NCBI GenBank assembly: GCA_003602575.1
Contig: QQRY01000014.1
Coordinates: 17,163 to 67,373 of the forward strand
DNA length: 50,211 bases
Source: Candidatus Poseidoniales archaeon
GTDB lineage: Archaea > Thermoplasmatota > Poseidoniia > Poseidoniales > Poseidoniaceae
Direction: 5' to 3'
The notes beneath the pieces are model-generated. The model had not been told where the DNA came from, did no database searches, and saw only the letters and a program-made list of their open reading frames with translations. This document shows, piece by piece, positions 18,068 through 27,225 of the stretch (position 1 is its first letter; each line of letters begins with the position of its first letter). The position numbers and the translations under genes are program-made.

Positions 18068-19120
18068 ATGCATGTAATAGGTTTGCCTATGTTTGGGAAG
18101 GATATGTCAGATACACTGATTGGCGGACATATTACTCTACTATTTACTGTAGAAAAAGATGGTAGATTATTAAGAAATCAGGGTAGCAGAGGTGCTGGAT
18201 TCAATGTTGAGCATGGTGTGAGAGCATCGGTTTTAGAGATAAATAAATCAGGCCAAAACGAGCAAATAGGGCTTTCAGCAGGTGCTTCATTAGATGACAA
18301 GATAGATATCGAAGAAGGAGACATAGAAGTTACTATATTTGATATGGATGGTAAGGAAATGAAAGATTCTTCAGTAATTTATCTTGATTTAGTCAATGAA
18401 TTACGCCATGCAAAATTACTCGAAAAAGGCGACTCTTATTCCATTGAAGTAAACCTAGACCTGCCAACAAGTCAAGGCTTTGGAATGTCGGCAGCAGGAC
18501 TAGTCGCAGTTGCATATGCTTTTAGAGAATTAACCGGAAGGGGGCTTGCAGGCCAATATTTACGCTTATGTCATCGTATAGAGAGAGTACATGGTTCAGG
18601 ATTGGGTGACGTCCTAGGTATCTCTGCAGGAGGTGTAGAGATTAGACTTCAAGCAGGAGCTCCAGGAGCTTCAGGACGGGCATTAGGGTTTGGATGTCCG
18701 CAAAATATTCTATTGGCATGGCAACCAACTGAAAAGCGCCACACGTCGAGATATATCGATGATAAAAATTGGCAAAATAAGATTACTCTAGCAGGTCAAA
18801 ATGCAGTTAATAATCTGAAAAGCGAGTCATGGGGTCATTCACAATGGAGTGAGATTCTCAAGCAATCAAGAATTTTTGCTGAACAATCTGACTTGTTAGA
18901 TGAACCAGAAAGAAAACATTTACTTGGCACTGTAAGAGAAGTTGTTAGAGAATTAGATTTACAGGCAAAAGTGAGTATTAGACTTTGTATGCTTGGAGTC
19001 TCTTTGGCCATTTTACCTCGAGAGTTGTCTAAGCCCCTAGGTAAAGAAGAATTAGACTTAATTTCAGGCGAATTAGAAAAACTTGAAATCGGGTTTAAAT
19101 TAACTAAGATTTCGGGCTGA
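18068..19120 (+). CDS. Pantoate kinase (archaeal, GHMP family)
   Basis: Phosphorylates pantoate with ATP, the step before 4-phosphopantoate--beta-alanine ligase in archaeal CoA synthesis. The GHMP layout is clear: GGHITLLFTVEKDG at the N-terminus, GSRGAGFNVEHGV, the phosphate loop DLPTSQGFGMSAAGLVA, and GSGLGDVLGISAGGVEIRLQ followed by GAPG, which is diagnostic for this family. The start could be ATG 18068 or ATG 18104; homologous sequence begins only around residue 13. It is divergent from the nadC-PPS pair across 91 bp, so the CoA genes are clustered but not in one operon. Its stop abuts the convergent nuclease stop (TGATCA). Confidence 0.9.
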   Translation: MHVIGLPMFGKDMSDTLIGGHITLLFTVEKDGRLLRNQGSRGAGFNVEHGVRASVLEINKSGQNEQIGLSAGASLDDKIDIEEGDIEVTIFDMDGKEMKDSSVIYLDLVNELRHAKLLEKGDSYSIEVNLDLPTSQGFGMSAAGLVAVAYAFRELTGRGLAGQYLRLCHRIERVHGSGLGDVLGISAGGVEIRLQAGAPGASGRALGFGCPQNILLAWQPTEKRHTSRYIDDKNWQNKITLAGQNAVNNLKSESWGHSQWSEILKQSRIFAEQSDLLDEPERKHLLGTVREVVRELDLQAKVSIRLCMLGVSLAILPRELSKPLGKEELDLISGELEKLEIGFKLTKISG

Positions 19121-20194
19121 TCAAATATTTAATCGTGATAAGTCAAGTGTATCTGCATCTAATAATGTACATCCGGGGATGAATAGATTTTCACTAAACC
19201 CGTGACGATAAACAATAGCACCACTGCCCCACTCTTCGATATAGCGATTCATTTGTTTGACCATTTTTTTCCTTTGAAAATCAACATCAGCACCATAGAA
19301 ATGCTTTGCATCAATCCATGCTATCGGCTTTCCATTGATTTCTACCAAGTCAAGAAATAGGATATCGGGAGTCTTTACTGGCCTGCCTAGTTCTTTCTTC
19401 TGTTCAGAGACCATTTCCGGTTGCCTTCGAAGTCTAACTCCTTTAGATTCGAACCAATCAGATAGAATATCTTCGAATAAATCTGCACGTACATGCGTCT
19501 CGGTTTGGTCAACATTTGATACTCTATCTGCCGCTTCCGCCATTTCAAATTCTTCTTGTTCTCTTTTGGAAAGTTTACTTGGGGTGCGCAATGATTCTTT
19601 TATCCTAGATTTTGACCATTTCTTTTCTGCTAGAATTACCCTGAAGATATTCATAGGCGGAAAATCAAATTTCTTTGATAAATCTACGACATTAATACCT
19701 TCATTGTACAATCGAAGTAATGCTTTGGAACGAGACTTTAATCTGCCATGTCCATAAACAGTTTTTTGTTGAAGAAGTGCTGAACGTAACGATAGAACTT
19801 GGTCTAGAGTCATATCTCTATTTTTGACAAGGTCTGCAATCTCATCAACTCTCGCATCATCAAGCCAGCCAAATTCACCTTTTCGGATTACTAATTTAGC
19901 CATTTCAGCCTCTTCTTTTAGAGGGACAGGTGATGTCGGCCAAGAGAATGAAAATTCACGCGGTATTATCTCTTCTTCTGGGAAACCGATTAACGGTGGA
20001 GTAACAGTAAATCTGTTCAATGCTTTTTCTTCCATCTCATGAATTACTTGTTTATTTCTTTCGATCCGGTTTTGTTTAGGCGTAGTTCCATAAGGTCTAC
20101 TCTTCGAATTATTTCTGTTGCGGCGACTGGAGTTTTTATTACGGTTAGTCTTGCCTTTTGGCGGAGATTTTCCTGGGTCTTTTTTCTCTGCCAC
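19121..20194 (-). CDS. CDIN1/C15orf41-like TPD-motif nuclease
   Basis: 357-aa archaeal relative of human CDIN1 (C15orf41), a predicted PD-(D/E)xK nuclease mutated in congenital dyserythropoietic anaemia type I. The defining TPD motif is in VKTPDILF (Asp277), followed by IAWIDAKHFYGAD with Asp295 and Lys297 in the catalytic (D/E)xK position, then the conserved WGSGAIVYRHGF strand. A helical DNA-binding-type region (about 120-200) precedes it, including the DFPPMNIFRVILAEKKW segment that also matches CDIN1. The first 60 residues are basic and disordered, beyond the family core. GTG start. It probably cuts structured DNA; substrate unproven. Confidence 0.85.
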   Translation of the reverse strand: MAEKKDPGKSPPKGKTNRNKNSSRRNRNNSKSRPYGTTPKQNRIERNKQVIHEMEEKALNRFTVTPPLIGFPEEEIIPREFSFSWPTSPVPLKEEAEMAKLVIRKGEFGWLDDARVDEIADLVKNRDMTLDQVLSLRSALLQQKTVYGHGRLKSRSKALLRLYNEGINVVDLSKKFDFPPMNIFRVILAEKKWSKSRIKESLRTPSKLSKREQEEFEMAEAADRVSNVDQTETHVRADLFEDILSDWFESKGVRLRRQPEMVSEQKKELGRPVKTPDILFLDLVEINGKPIAWIDAKHFYGADVDFQRKKMVKQMNRYIEEWGSGAIVYRHGFSENLFIPGCTLLDADTLDLSRLNI

Positions 20195-20236
20195 AATACG
20201 AGGTTATTGACGACCCTCCATGAATGCTACCATTGA

Positions 20237-20773
20237 TTACTCTTCTTCGTATGCCTTTTGAATGATAGGTTTCATTTCGATAATTCCATTTGTTGATAAG
20301 TCTGTTAACCATTGCTTAGCAATTTGTTTGGCGCTATTTTGAACTTTTCCTCCAAATAGTTTTGACCACTTACTGGTTTGCCACCATGCTGCAATCTCTA
20401 TACCTCCTTCTTCTTTGCATAGTACTGTGACTTCTAGAGTCAAAGTATTCAATGCAGTGCCACTTTTCTTGCCGTTAGAAGTCTGACCTAGCCAGTTGAG
20501 TCGAATCTCGGTAAATTCAGGATTTTGTCCAGTACGGATTTTGCTGACTTCCCACATTTCTTCAATTAATTGTTGCCTTTCAATACGGTGTAAATCGAAT
20601 CTATCTCCCTCATTTAACACACCTCTAGTTTCAGATAAAATACGCTGTGCGGTAGAATTCCACTGCGGCCAATTATCCAAATTTATTAGATTAATAGATA
20701 CATTACGAGATTCCTCAATGCTGAGGATTTTTCGCCAAACACCATTTGGAGTTTGCATATTATTCACAACCAT
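20237..20773 (-). CDS. START/SRPBCC-like protein
   Basis: 178-aa protein whose first part (NLINLDNWPQWNSTAQRIL) matches the entry helix of SRPBCC/polyketide-cyclase-like ligand-binding folds, followed by alternating beta strands and a long C-terminal helix (KVQNSAKQIAKQWLTDLS). These folds bind hydrophobic ligands or act as chaperones; no ligand can be inferred. Its ATG directly follows the leuS stop (TGAATG), so it is translated in the leuS transcript. Confidence 0.55.
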   Translation of the reverse strand: MVVNNMQTPNGVWRKILSIEESRNVSINLINLDNWPQWNSTAQRILSETRGVLNEGDRFDLHRIERQQLIEEMWEVSKIRTGQNPEFTEIRLNWLGQTSNGKKSGTALNTLTLEVTVLCKEEGGIEIAAWWQTSKWSKLFGGKVQNSAKQIAKQWLTDLSTNGIIEMKPIIQKAYEEE

Positions 20774-23581
20774 TCACGAATATATTATTGCAGGACTTAA
20801 CGGCATTGCAGAATTTATTCTTCCAGACTGGTCGTCACTATCTTCACTCGAAATGACAATTACATCATCTAATTTGAGTTCTGATTTTATGAAATCCTTT
20901 CTTTTTGAAAGCAGTTCCAATTCATCCATTGACCCAGAAATGAGTAATTTTGATTTATCGTCCCACTTGAAAATTTGAGGTAACATTTTCTTGCCCCAGA
21001 ATCCGAAAACCTCGCCAGAGTTTTCCAATTCTGCTAATTTTGATTGTTTCAATTCTCCCATGAATGACTTGACATTACCGCCATTGCCGATATATTCTAT
21101 CGCCATAGTAGCAAGACTCCTTTTCCATTCAGGGGAAATAGTTAGTGTGAGCGTTGTCGCTGGGCCATCTAGGTGGCGTTCAGCAATTGATTTGACCTTT
21201 CTAGCATTTTCTAATATATTTCTCATTACATACTCATTATCTAAAGATGATTGTTCTAAGTCGGTAAGTTGTTCAAGTGGAGAATAGACAGTATCTGCAA
21301 TCAAAGTATCATTGCCCAATCTTCTCCACCATTCTTCAGCAAGGTGCGGTGTAGAAACAGACAATAGATGTGACCATGAAGAGAGTAATTGTTTTCCTAA
21401 TTCTCCATTATTTCCACCACGTCTAATATACCAGTTCATATCTTTAATTAGCTCATAATGAGATATTTCAACCGCTCTTCTTAGGTCATAATTGTCCATA
21501 GACTTTTGAAATTCTTCAACACGTTGTTTCATTCTTGCTTCCAACCATTGGTCGATATAATTTTCATCATTACCCCAAGAGAGGATTTGGTTTGGAATTG
21601 TTAGCAGTTGTAACATAACTCTATGATTTGCTTCTAAAGCAGTATCCGACCAGTCCATTCCTGCTGTAGGGTTTGCAGCAAATAGAATGAATAATCTAAC
21701 AGTATCAGCACCAAACTTTTCAATCATATCTTCAGGAGATACAGTATTTCCTAATGATTTACTCATTTTAGCCGAACGTAATCCCAACTTATCAGAACAT
21801 TGAGGGCAGGGTTTACCAATATATTCAACAGGTAATGTTATTGAGCAAGAATCACACCATGGCGCTTGTTTATTGACCATCCCTTGACATAGTAATTCAT
21901 TGAATGGTTCATCGATTGAATGCAATCCTAAATCACGCAGAGCCTTTGTCCAAAACCTTGCATAGATCAAATGCATTTGCGCATGCTCAATTCCTCCACA
22001 ATAGAAATCAACATTCATCCAATGATTGACAATATCTTTAGAGAAGCATTCAGAATTATTCTGTGCATCAGTATAACGCATAAAATACCAAGATGAATCA
22101 ACGAATGTATCCATTGTATCGGTCTCTCTTCTAGCGTCAGAGCCACATTTAGGGCATTTGACATTTACGAATTCTTCACAAGTGGCCAATGGATTACCCT
22201 TTCCAAAAACAACATTCCTTGGTAACTCTACTGGTAATTGGTCTTCAGGTACAGGAACAGCACCACACTCCTCACAGTGAATAACCGGAATAGGCGTCCC
22301 CCAGTATCTTTGTCGTGAAATCAACCAAGGCCTAATTTTCCAATTGATGGTTTTATTTCCATTACCTTCTTTTTCAAGTGCTTCAATAACTGCTGATTTA
22401 GCCTCATCTCCATATAAGCCATTGAATCCTTCAATGGGTGAGTTCACCATCCAACCCAAATCTGTTTCAGCCTTATTCATCGTTTCAGTTGGCTCGGAAT
22501 TTTCTTCCATCACTAATGCTCTCTTAATATTGATATCGTATTTATTTGCGAACTCATAATCTCTCTCATCATGAGCAGGTACTGCCATTACGGCACCAGT
22601 TCCGTAAGACGCAATAACAAAGTTACCAGTCCAAATTGGTATTTTTTCACCCGTCAATGGGTGTATTGCATTTTTCCCAAGAGGAGCGCCCTTTTTCTTA
22701 TTCATGTTTTTTATTCTATCAAATTCAGTCATGACTGAAACTTCATCATACAATTCTTTCCAACCAGATTCATATTCCGTGCCCTCAGCAAATGACCTCG
22801 AGAGGTCATGCTCCGGGGCGAGTGTGATGAAAGTGGCTCCAAAAATGGTATCAGGCCTAGTCGTGAAAACTTTAATTTCTTCACCAGAGTCCTCTACTGT
22901 AAAAATAATTTCAGCCCCTTCTGACCGGCCAATCCAATCTTTTTGCATTGCAGTGACATTTTCAGGGAATTCAATATCATCCAATCCATCTACTAACTCC
23001 TGAGCATATTTGGGTGTATCTAAGAACCATTGGTTCATTTCTTTTTGAATAACTGGGTCATTACATCGCCAACATCTTCCAGCTTTGATCTGTTCATTAG
23101 CAAGTACAGTATTACAAGGAGTACACCAATTTACAGGTGCAAATTGTTGGTATGCCAATCCATTTTCCATGAATTTTGTAAAGAACCATTGGTTCCACTT
23201 GTAATAATTAGGGTCATGGCTTTTGACCATCCTCGACCAGTCATAAGAAAATCCCATTCTCTTAATTTGCTGAGTAATTGATTCCATATTTCTTTCAGTA
23301 ATATCGTGGGGGTGCCCACCTTCCTTGATCGCTGCATTTTCAGCAGGCATTCCAAATGAGTCGAAACCCATTGGGTATAGTACATCATACCCCATCATTC
23401 TCTTATACCGGGCAACAGCATCACCAATCGAATAATTTCTAACATGGCCCATATGCATTTTTCCAGATGGATATGGGTACATTTCTAAACAATAAAATGC
23501 CGGTTTATCACCACTTATTTTGGCTTCAAAAATTTTGGAATCATTCCATTTTTTTTGCCAATAGACTTCATCAACAGACAT
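20774..23581 (-). CDS. leuS: Leucyl-tRNA synthetase, bacterial type
   Basis: Class I aminoacyl-tRNA synthetase charging tRNA-Leu; 935 aa. The HIGH-like motif is in YPSGKMHMGHVRNYSIGD (HMGH near 43-46) and the KMSKS loop is AKMSKSLGNTVSPEDMIEKF. Zinc-type cysteines (NWCTPCNTVLANEQ, CWRC) and the CP1 editing domain (TTRPDTIFGATFITLAPEHD) are present. The segment MGFDSFGMPAENAAI and the short C-terminal end are typical of bacterial LeuRS rather than the longer archaeal/eukaryotic form, suggesting ancient transfer from bacteria. ATG 23581 is preferred over TTG 23605. Confidence 0.95.
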   Translation of the reverse strand: MSVDEVYWQKKWNDSKIFEAKISGDKPAFYCLEMYPYPSGKMHMGHVRNYSIGDAVARYKRMMGYDVLYPMGFDSFGMPAENAAIKEGGHPHDITERNMESITQQIKRMGFSYDWSRMVKSHDPNYYKWNQWFFTKFMENGLAYQQFAPVNWCTPCNTVLANEQIKAGRCWRCNDPVIQKEMNQWFLDTPKYAQELVDGLDDIEFPENVTAMQKDWIGRSEGAEIIFTVEDSGEEIKVFTTRPDTIFGATFITLAPEHDLSRSFAEGTEYESGWKELYDEVSVMTEFDRIKNMNKKKGAPLGKNAIHPLTGEKIPIWTGNFVIASYGTGAVMAVPAHDERDYEFANKYDINIKRALVMEENSEPTETMNKAETDLGWMVNSPIEGFNGLYGDEAKSAVIEALEKEGNGNKTINWKIRPWLISRQRYWGTPIPVIHCEECGAVPVPEDQLPVELPRNVVFGKGNPLATCEEFVNVKCPKCGSDARRETDTMDTFVDSSWYFMRYTDAQNNSECFSKDIVNHWMNVDFYCGGIEHAQMHLIYARFWTKALRDLGLHSIDEPFNELLCQGMVNKQAPWCDSCSITLPVEYIGKPCPQCSDKLGLRSAKMSKSLGNTVSPEDMIEKFGADTVRLFILFAANPTAGMDWSDTALEANHRVMLQLLTIPNQILSWGNDENYIDQWLEARMKQRVEEFQKSMDNYDLRRAVEISHYELIKDMNWYIRRGGNNGELGKQLLSSWSHLLSVSTPHLAEEWWRRLGNDTLIADTVYSPLEQLTDLEQSSLDNEYVMRNILENARKVKSIAERHLDGPATTLTLTISPEWKRSLATMAIEYIGNGGNVKSFMGELKQSKLAELENSGEVFGFWGKKMLPQIFKWDDKSKLLISGSMDELELLSKRKDFIKSELKLDDVIVISSEDSDDQSGRINSAMPLSPAIIYS

Positions 23582-23639
23582 TTCTTCTTCAGTCAAAGTT
23601 ACCAACGCCTATCTCCGAGATGATACCTCCACGAAACAC

Positions 23640-23670
23640 CCCCCTTTCAATGACACTCTTGATGAGGGGG
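23640..23670. repeat. GC-rich imperfect inverted repeat between divergent leuS and GHMP kinase genes
   Basis: CCCCC at 23640-23644 pairs with GGGGG at 23666-23670; T-A and T-G pairs and one bulge connect this to an inner TCAA/TTGA stem (23647-23650 with 23659-23662) around an eight-base loop. It lies 18 bp before the GHMP kinase start and about 60 bp before leuS. The run of Cs and Gs is unusual in this AT-rich DNA. It could be an operator or a 5' leader hairpin. Confidence 0.4.
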
Positions 23671-23688
23671 TAATCATTCAGATAGTAC

Positions 23689-24573
23689 ATGGCCAAGAGA
23701 ATCTCTGTGCGCGCCCCCGCCAGAATTGATTTGGCTGGTGGATGGACAGACGTTCCTAATTATTGCAATATCAAATCAGGAGAAGTAGTAAACATCGCAA
23801 TAAATCAATACACCAATTGTATAATGGAAATTGATGATGAAAGAAAAATCAATCTTTCCTATTCTACAGATATGCCAACAGGTTCAGGTTTAGGGACTTC
23901 TGGATGTATGAATGTAAGTTTAATTGGCACGATTATGGGTTCGGAACATGATTCAGAAGAGATTGCTGAATTAGCCTATCAATTTGAGGCTTTATTGGGC
24001 AATAAAGGTGGTAGGCAAGACCAATGGGCCAGTGCAATTGGTGGTATCAGTCATTTGACATTTAATGGGGAAAATGTTGAACATAAATCATTGAATCCAT
24101 CTGATGAATTTATCACATGGTTAGAAGATCGACTATTGCTTTTTAACAGTAAAATCACACATGTATCTGGTGATTTACACAAGGGAGTTTGGCATAGATT
24201 CCATCAAGGTGACCAAGAGATAGTTAGTGCATTGGATAAAATTAGAGATGCGGGTTTATCAATGGCAAGTGCCATTACGGCTGAATCTAAGGATGGAGTC
24301 ATCGATTCATTGAAACTAGTTATGAATGGTGTAGATCAATTAGGTTTAGAATTACATGACCCCTTTAGAGAAAATCTAGATCCTCATTTTTCTGCAGGTG
24401 ACATTTCTGCATGGAAAGCAATGGGCGCCGGTGGCGGTGGAGTTGTAGGTGTTTTAATCTCTGAATCGTGTAATCGTGATTTTATAATTCAGGATTTACA
24501 ATCAAAAGGTTGGACGCATATTGATTGGAAAACCGATAAAGTCGGCCTTCACAGACAAGAAATTAGTCTTTGA
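23689..24573 (+). CDS. GHMP-family sugar kinase (HddA-like)
   Basis: ATP-dependent kinase of 294 aa. The N-terminal RAPARIDLAGGWTDVPNY corresponds to the RxPxRISFAGGGTDxP signature of D-glycero-D-manno-heptose-7-phosphate kinase and fucokinase-like enzymes, and the phosphate loop is MPTGSGLGTSGCMNVSL. GNKGGRQDQWASAIGGI and the C-terminal MGAGGGGVVGVLI also match. The sugar is not certain; heptose 7-phosphate or a deoxyhexose are candidates. Somewhat shorter than HddA. Its 3' end overlaps the convergent membrane-regulator gene by 11 bp. Confidence 0.82.
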   Translation: MAKRISVRAPARIDLAGGWTDVPNYCNIKSGEVVNIAINQYTNCIMEIDDERKINLSYSTDMPTGSGLGTSGCMNVSLIGTIMGSEHDSEEIAELAYQFEALLGNKGGRQDQWASAIGGISHLTFNGENVEHKSLNPSDEFITWLEDRLLLFNSKITHVSGDLHKGVWHRFHQGDQEIVSALDKIRDAGLSMASAITAESKDGVIDSLKLVMNGVDQLGLELHDPFRENLDPHFSAGDISAWKAMGAGGGGVVGVLISESCNRDFIIQDLQSKGWTHIDWKTDKVGLHRQEISL

Positions 24574-27142
24574 ATTCGATATCCGTTTCTAGAAGGAATA
24601 AAGCCTCTTTAGTCAACTTATATCTATTTTTAATTCCCATTTTTCTCTTTTCAACCAAGCCGAATTTCTGTAGTGTACGCAGGTGGTGAGAGATCAGTTG
24701 TTGACTCTTTTCTAACTTGATGGCTAATTCTGCTTGTGTAGGGAATTTTCCATATTGGTGCTCATCATCAAGTAGACTCAGAATCTTACCTTGTAGGCTA
24801 TTTGGATCAGGAGATAGAGGGGGTATTGGGAGTTGCTCAGGGCTCATACCAGGATATAGGGAATTATTCAATGGATAATATCTAACCAGTCTTCCATCTC
24901 TTAACCTCCAGATTAATTCTTGTTGTTCTAATAATCTTAGGTGGTGAGTAATTTGACCATTACTCATTCCCAATGCAGCCATTAAAGCTCTGAAATGACA
25001 TCCTGGATTAGCAGTTAAGTACCCCATGAGGCGACCTCTTTGGAATCTTCCATCAGTAGTCTCTTGTGTCTTTCCGATTAGTCCTAGTAGCCATAGGCCA
25101 GCTGCGGTTGTTGGGATTCTGAGCGATTCAGTATTGACTACAAATAGCCCTAGAATGGCAAACATCGAAGTTGTAGATACAATTACTATGGCTGTTTGAG
25201 CAATTTCTTCTGGAGTCACTTGTTCACGTTGAATTTGATCATTTTCTTTAATTATCACTTGCTCTTCAATAATTATTTTTTCTTCACTGTAAACTGAGTG
25301 AATCTCAATTTCACCCAAATCAAATTGTGCCTGACAGAGTTCATTGGAAGTCTTACTTTCAGAGACTAAGTAATCCCCTTTCCAGTTATTTTGTGGTTTC
25401 CAAGAAGGTAATTGACTAGATTCTCCAAGCAAGTATGAATTTTCATCATTTGAAATCATCCAACATTCAACTTGCCCAGTTCCAATATTTGTCCATAAGC
25501 CTTCGAGTTGCCATTTTTGAATTTTAAAAACCTCTTGAGTATAATCATAGATATGTGTGAATGAATGACTTTTCACACCTTCATCTCCAAGCGAATGTTC
25601 CGCCATTAGAATTAATTCGATAGAATCTCGTTCCATCAACTGGGGAATATCAATGGTGGATTGGAAATTAAGAGAACCGATAACGCCATCATCGGAAATA
25701 GGTAATTCAAAATAGTTTCCAGATTGATAATCACAATAAGTATTAATCGAATCATCAAACTCTATGTCTTCGCCAACTGGAGTGATAGATACCGAAACTA
25801 TACACTGCTCATTTATTTTGATTGTAGGGTTGCTAGGAGTGAGAGAAATAAAAGAGGTTATTTCATCGCCGCTGATAGTGTATTGACTTTCAAAACCAAT
25901 CATATCTTCAGAACATTCAGGATTTCTATATGCTTCTGAATATTCAAATTGTTCAATTGCAGTAACAGAATACTGTACTATTTCTAAAATGAATGTATAA
26001 GTTCCTGAATCAATATAGCATTTATTTTCATCTTCAAGATACCACTCTGGTAAATCAAATGTTAATACTTCTCCAGATTCGATAGCATGAGAGGTTTGAA
26101 TATCTTGACATGTCTGTTGTTCTGTTGTATCATATATTTTTCTTGCACGGTCATCAATGATATACATCTGGAATTTACAGGTGTCAGTAAACGTAAGTTC
26201 TGTCAGTTGGTCATCGGTATTCTCCAAATTTATAGAATAAGAAATGAAGGAAATGTGGTCACTCTCAAGACCAATATTTTGACTAGTACTTACCAATATT
26301 TGTTCATCTAGTTGAGCATAATTATCATCGATTGGGTTGTTATTTTCAATAATTAGTTCAGAAATCAAATCTTCTCCAGGTGTAGTAATTTTGATTAAAT
26401 TATCACCTTCAAGCAAAGAGCCTTTTTCGATAAAGATTCCATCTATGTATGAATGCTCCCAATTATTTAATTTTAAATTTTCACCAAAGCACGAATTTAG
26501 CATTTTTTCTTCACCGTTTAGTGAATAAATAAGTCTACAAGAGTCTTCATGAGGTAGTATTATTTCGTTACTTGTAGGGTTGGCTAGAGTGACTCCAATT
26601 AAGTGATGTCCATCTCTATCTTCTAAATCCCCTAATGTGGTTAGGTCTAAAATTAATTCAAGGCTATCATCAAAAACCACATCTTGCTGAAAGTAAATAT
26701 CTTTGCTTGACATGATTTCTGTCTTGCTATGTATTAGATTTACAGAGTACATTCCGGAAGGAACTAACTCTCCACTTGAGTCAGTAAAATCCCATTGCCA
26801 ACTTTGGAAATCTATTGTTTCCATTTGTTGGATAATCAATTGCTGTTCTTGATCACGACAGTTGTTGGAATTATCAAAAATGGAGTTCATCTCGAGGTCA
26901 TTGATTATGATATAAGTTCCACAAGAAGGGTCGTTAGGGATAGTAATTTGGTCTCCAGAATTAGTCAATATGGGGTTTATGTCTAGCGTATCGCCCACTT
27001 CATACCATTCATCAAATTGATTATCAAATGTTAGATTTAATTGATTAAAATCAACCTCTTCTTGACCAGATGTTTGTGGAATAGCAGAAAGAATAAACAG
27101 GCAACAAACCAGCCCAATCAAGACTCTCGACGCCTCCGCCAT
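24563..27142 (-). CDS. Membrane-anchored regulator: repeat ectodomain plus two cytosolic winged helices
   Basis: 859-aa protein. A signal peptide (about 6-25, LIGLVCCLFILSAIP) leads to a 600-residue secreted part made of beta-rich modules. At least three modules carry a Cys pair 17-26 residues apart, for example PSCGTYIII with NNCRD, DSCRLIYS with NSCFG, and DTCKFQMY with QTCQD, suggesting one disulfide each; the first resembles BsuPI/Ig-like domains. A membrane span follows (TSMFAILGLFVV, about 655-675, with a second hydrophobic stretch). Then come two ArsR/MarR-type winged helices: FRALMAALGMSNGQITHHLR and TQAELAIKLEKSQQLISHHL. The design suggests an outside-sensing, DNA-binding one-component regulator. 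Ligand and targets unknown. Confidence 0.8.
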   Translation of the reverse strand: MAEASRVLIGLVCCLFILSAIPQTSGQEEVDFNQLNLTFDNQFDEWYEVGDTLDINPILTNSGDQITIPNDPSCGTYIIINDLEMNSIFDNSNNCRDQEQQLIIQQMETIDFQSWQWDFTDSSGELVPSGMYSVNLIHSKTEIMSSKDIYFQQDVVFDDSLELILDLTTLGDLEDRDGHHLIGVTLANPTSNEIILPHEDSCRLIYSLNGEEKMLNSCFGENLKLNNWEHSYIDGIFIEKGSLLEGDNLIKITTPGEDLISELIIENNNPIDDNYAQLDEQILVSTSQNIGLESDHISFISYSINLENTDDQLTELTFTDTCKFQMYIIDDRARKIYDTTEQQTCQDIQTSHAIESGEVLTFDLPEWYLEDENKCYIDSGTYTFILEIVQYSVTAIEQFEYSEAYRNPECSEDMIGFESQYTISGDEITSFISLTPSNPTIKINEQCIVSVSITPVGEDIEFDDSINTYCDYQSGNYFELPISDDGVIGSLNFQSTIDIPQLMERDSIELILMAEHSLGDEGVKSHSFTHIYDYTQEVFKIQKWQLEGLWTNIGTGQVECWMISNDENSYLLGESSQLPSWKPQNNWKGDYLVSESKTSNELCQAQFDLGEIEIHSVYSEEKIIIEEQVIIKENDQIQREQVTPEEIAQTAIVIVSTTSMFAILGLFVVNTESLRIPTTAAGLWLLGLIGKTQETTDGRFQRGRLMGYLTANPGCHFRALMAALGMSNGQITHHLRLLEQQELIWRLRDGRLVRYYPLNNSLYPGMSPEQLPIPPLSPDPNSLQGKILSLLDDEHQYGKFPTQAELAIKLEKSQQLISHHLRTLQKFGLVEKRKMGIKNRYKLTKEALFLLETDIEFKD

Positions 27143-27225
27143 GGATATGAGATAATGTCATTACTTGAAAGGTCAGCGGTGCATTAAATGTGTAGAAAAT
27201 AACAAGAAATACAGCAATACTATCT

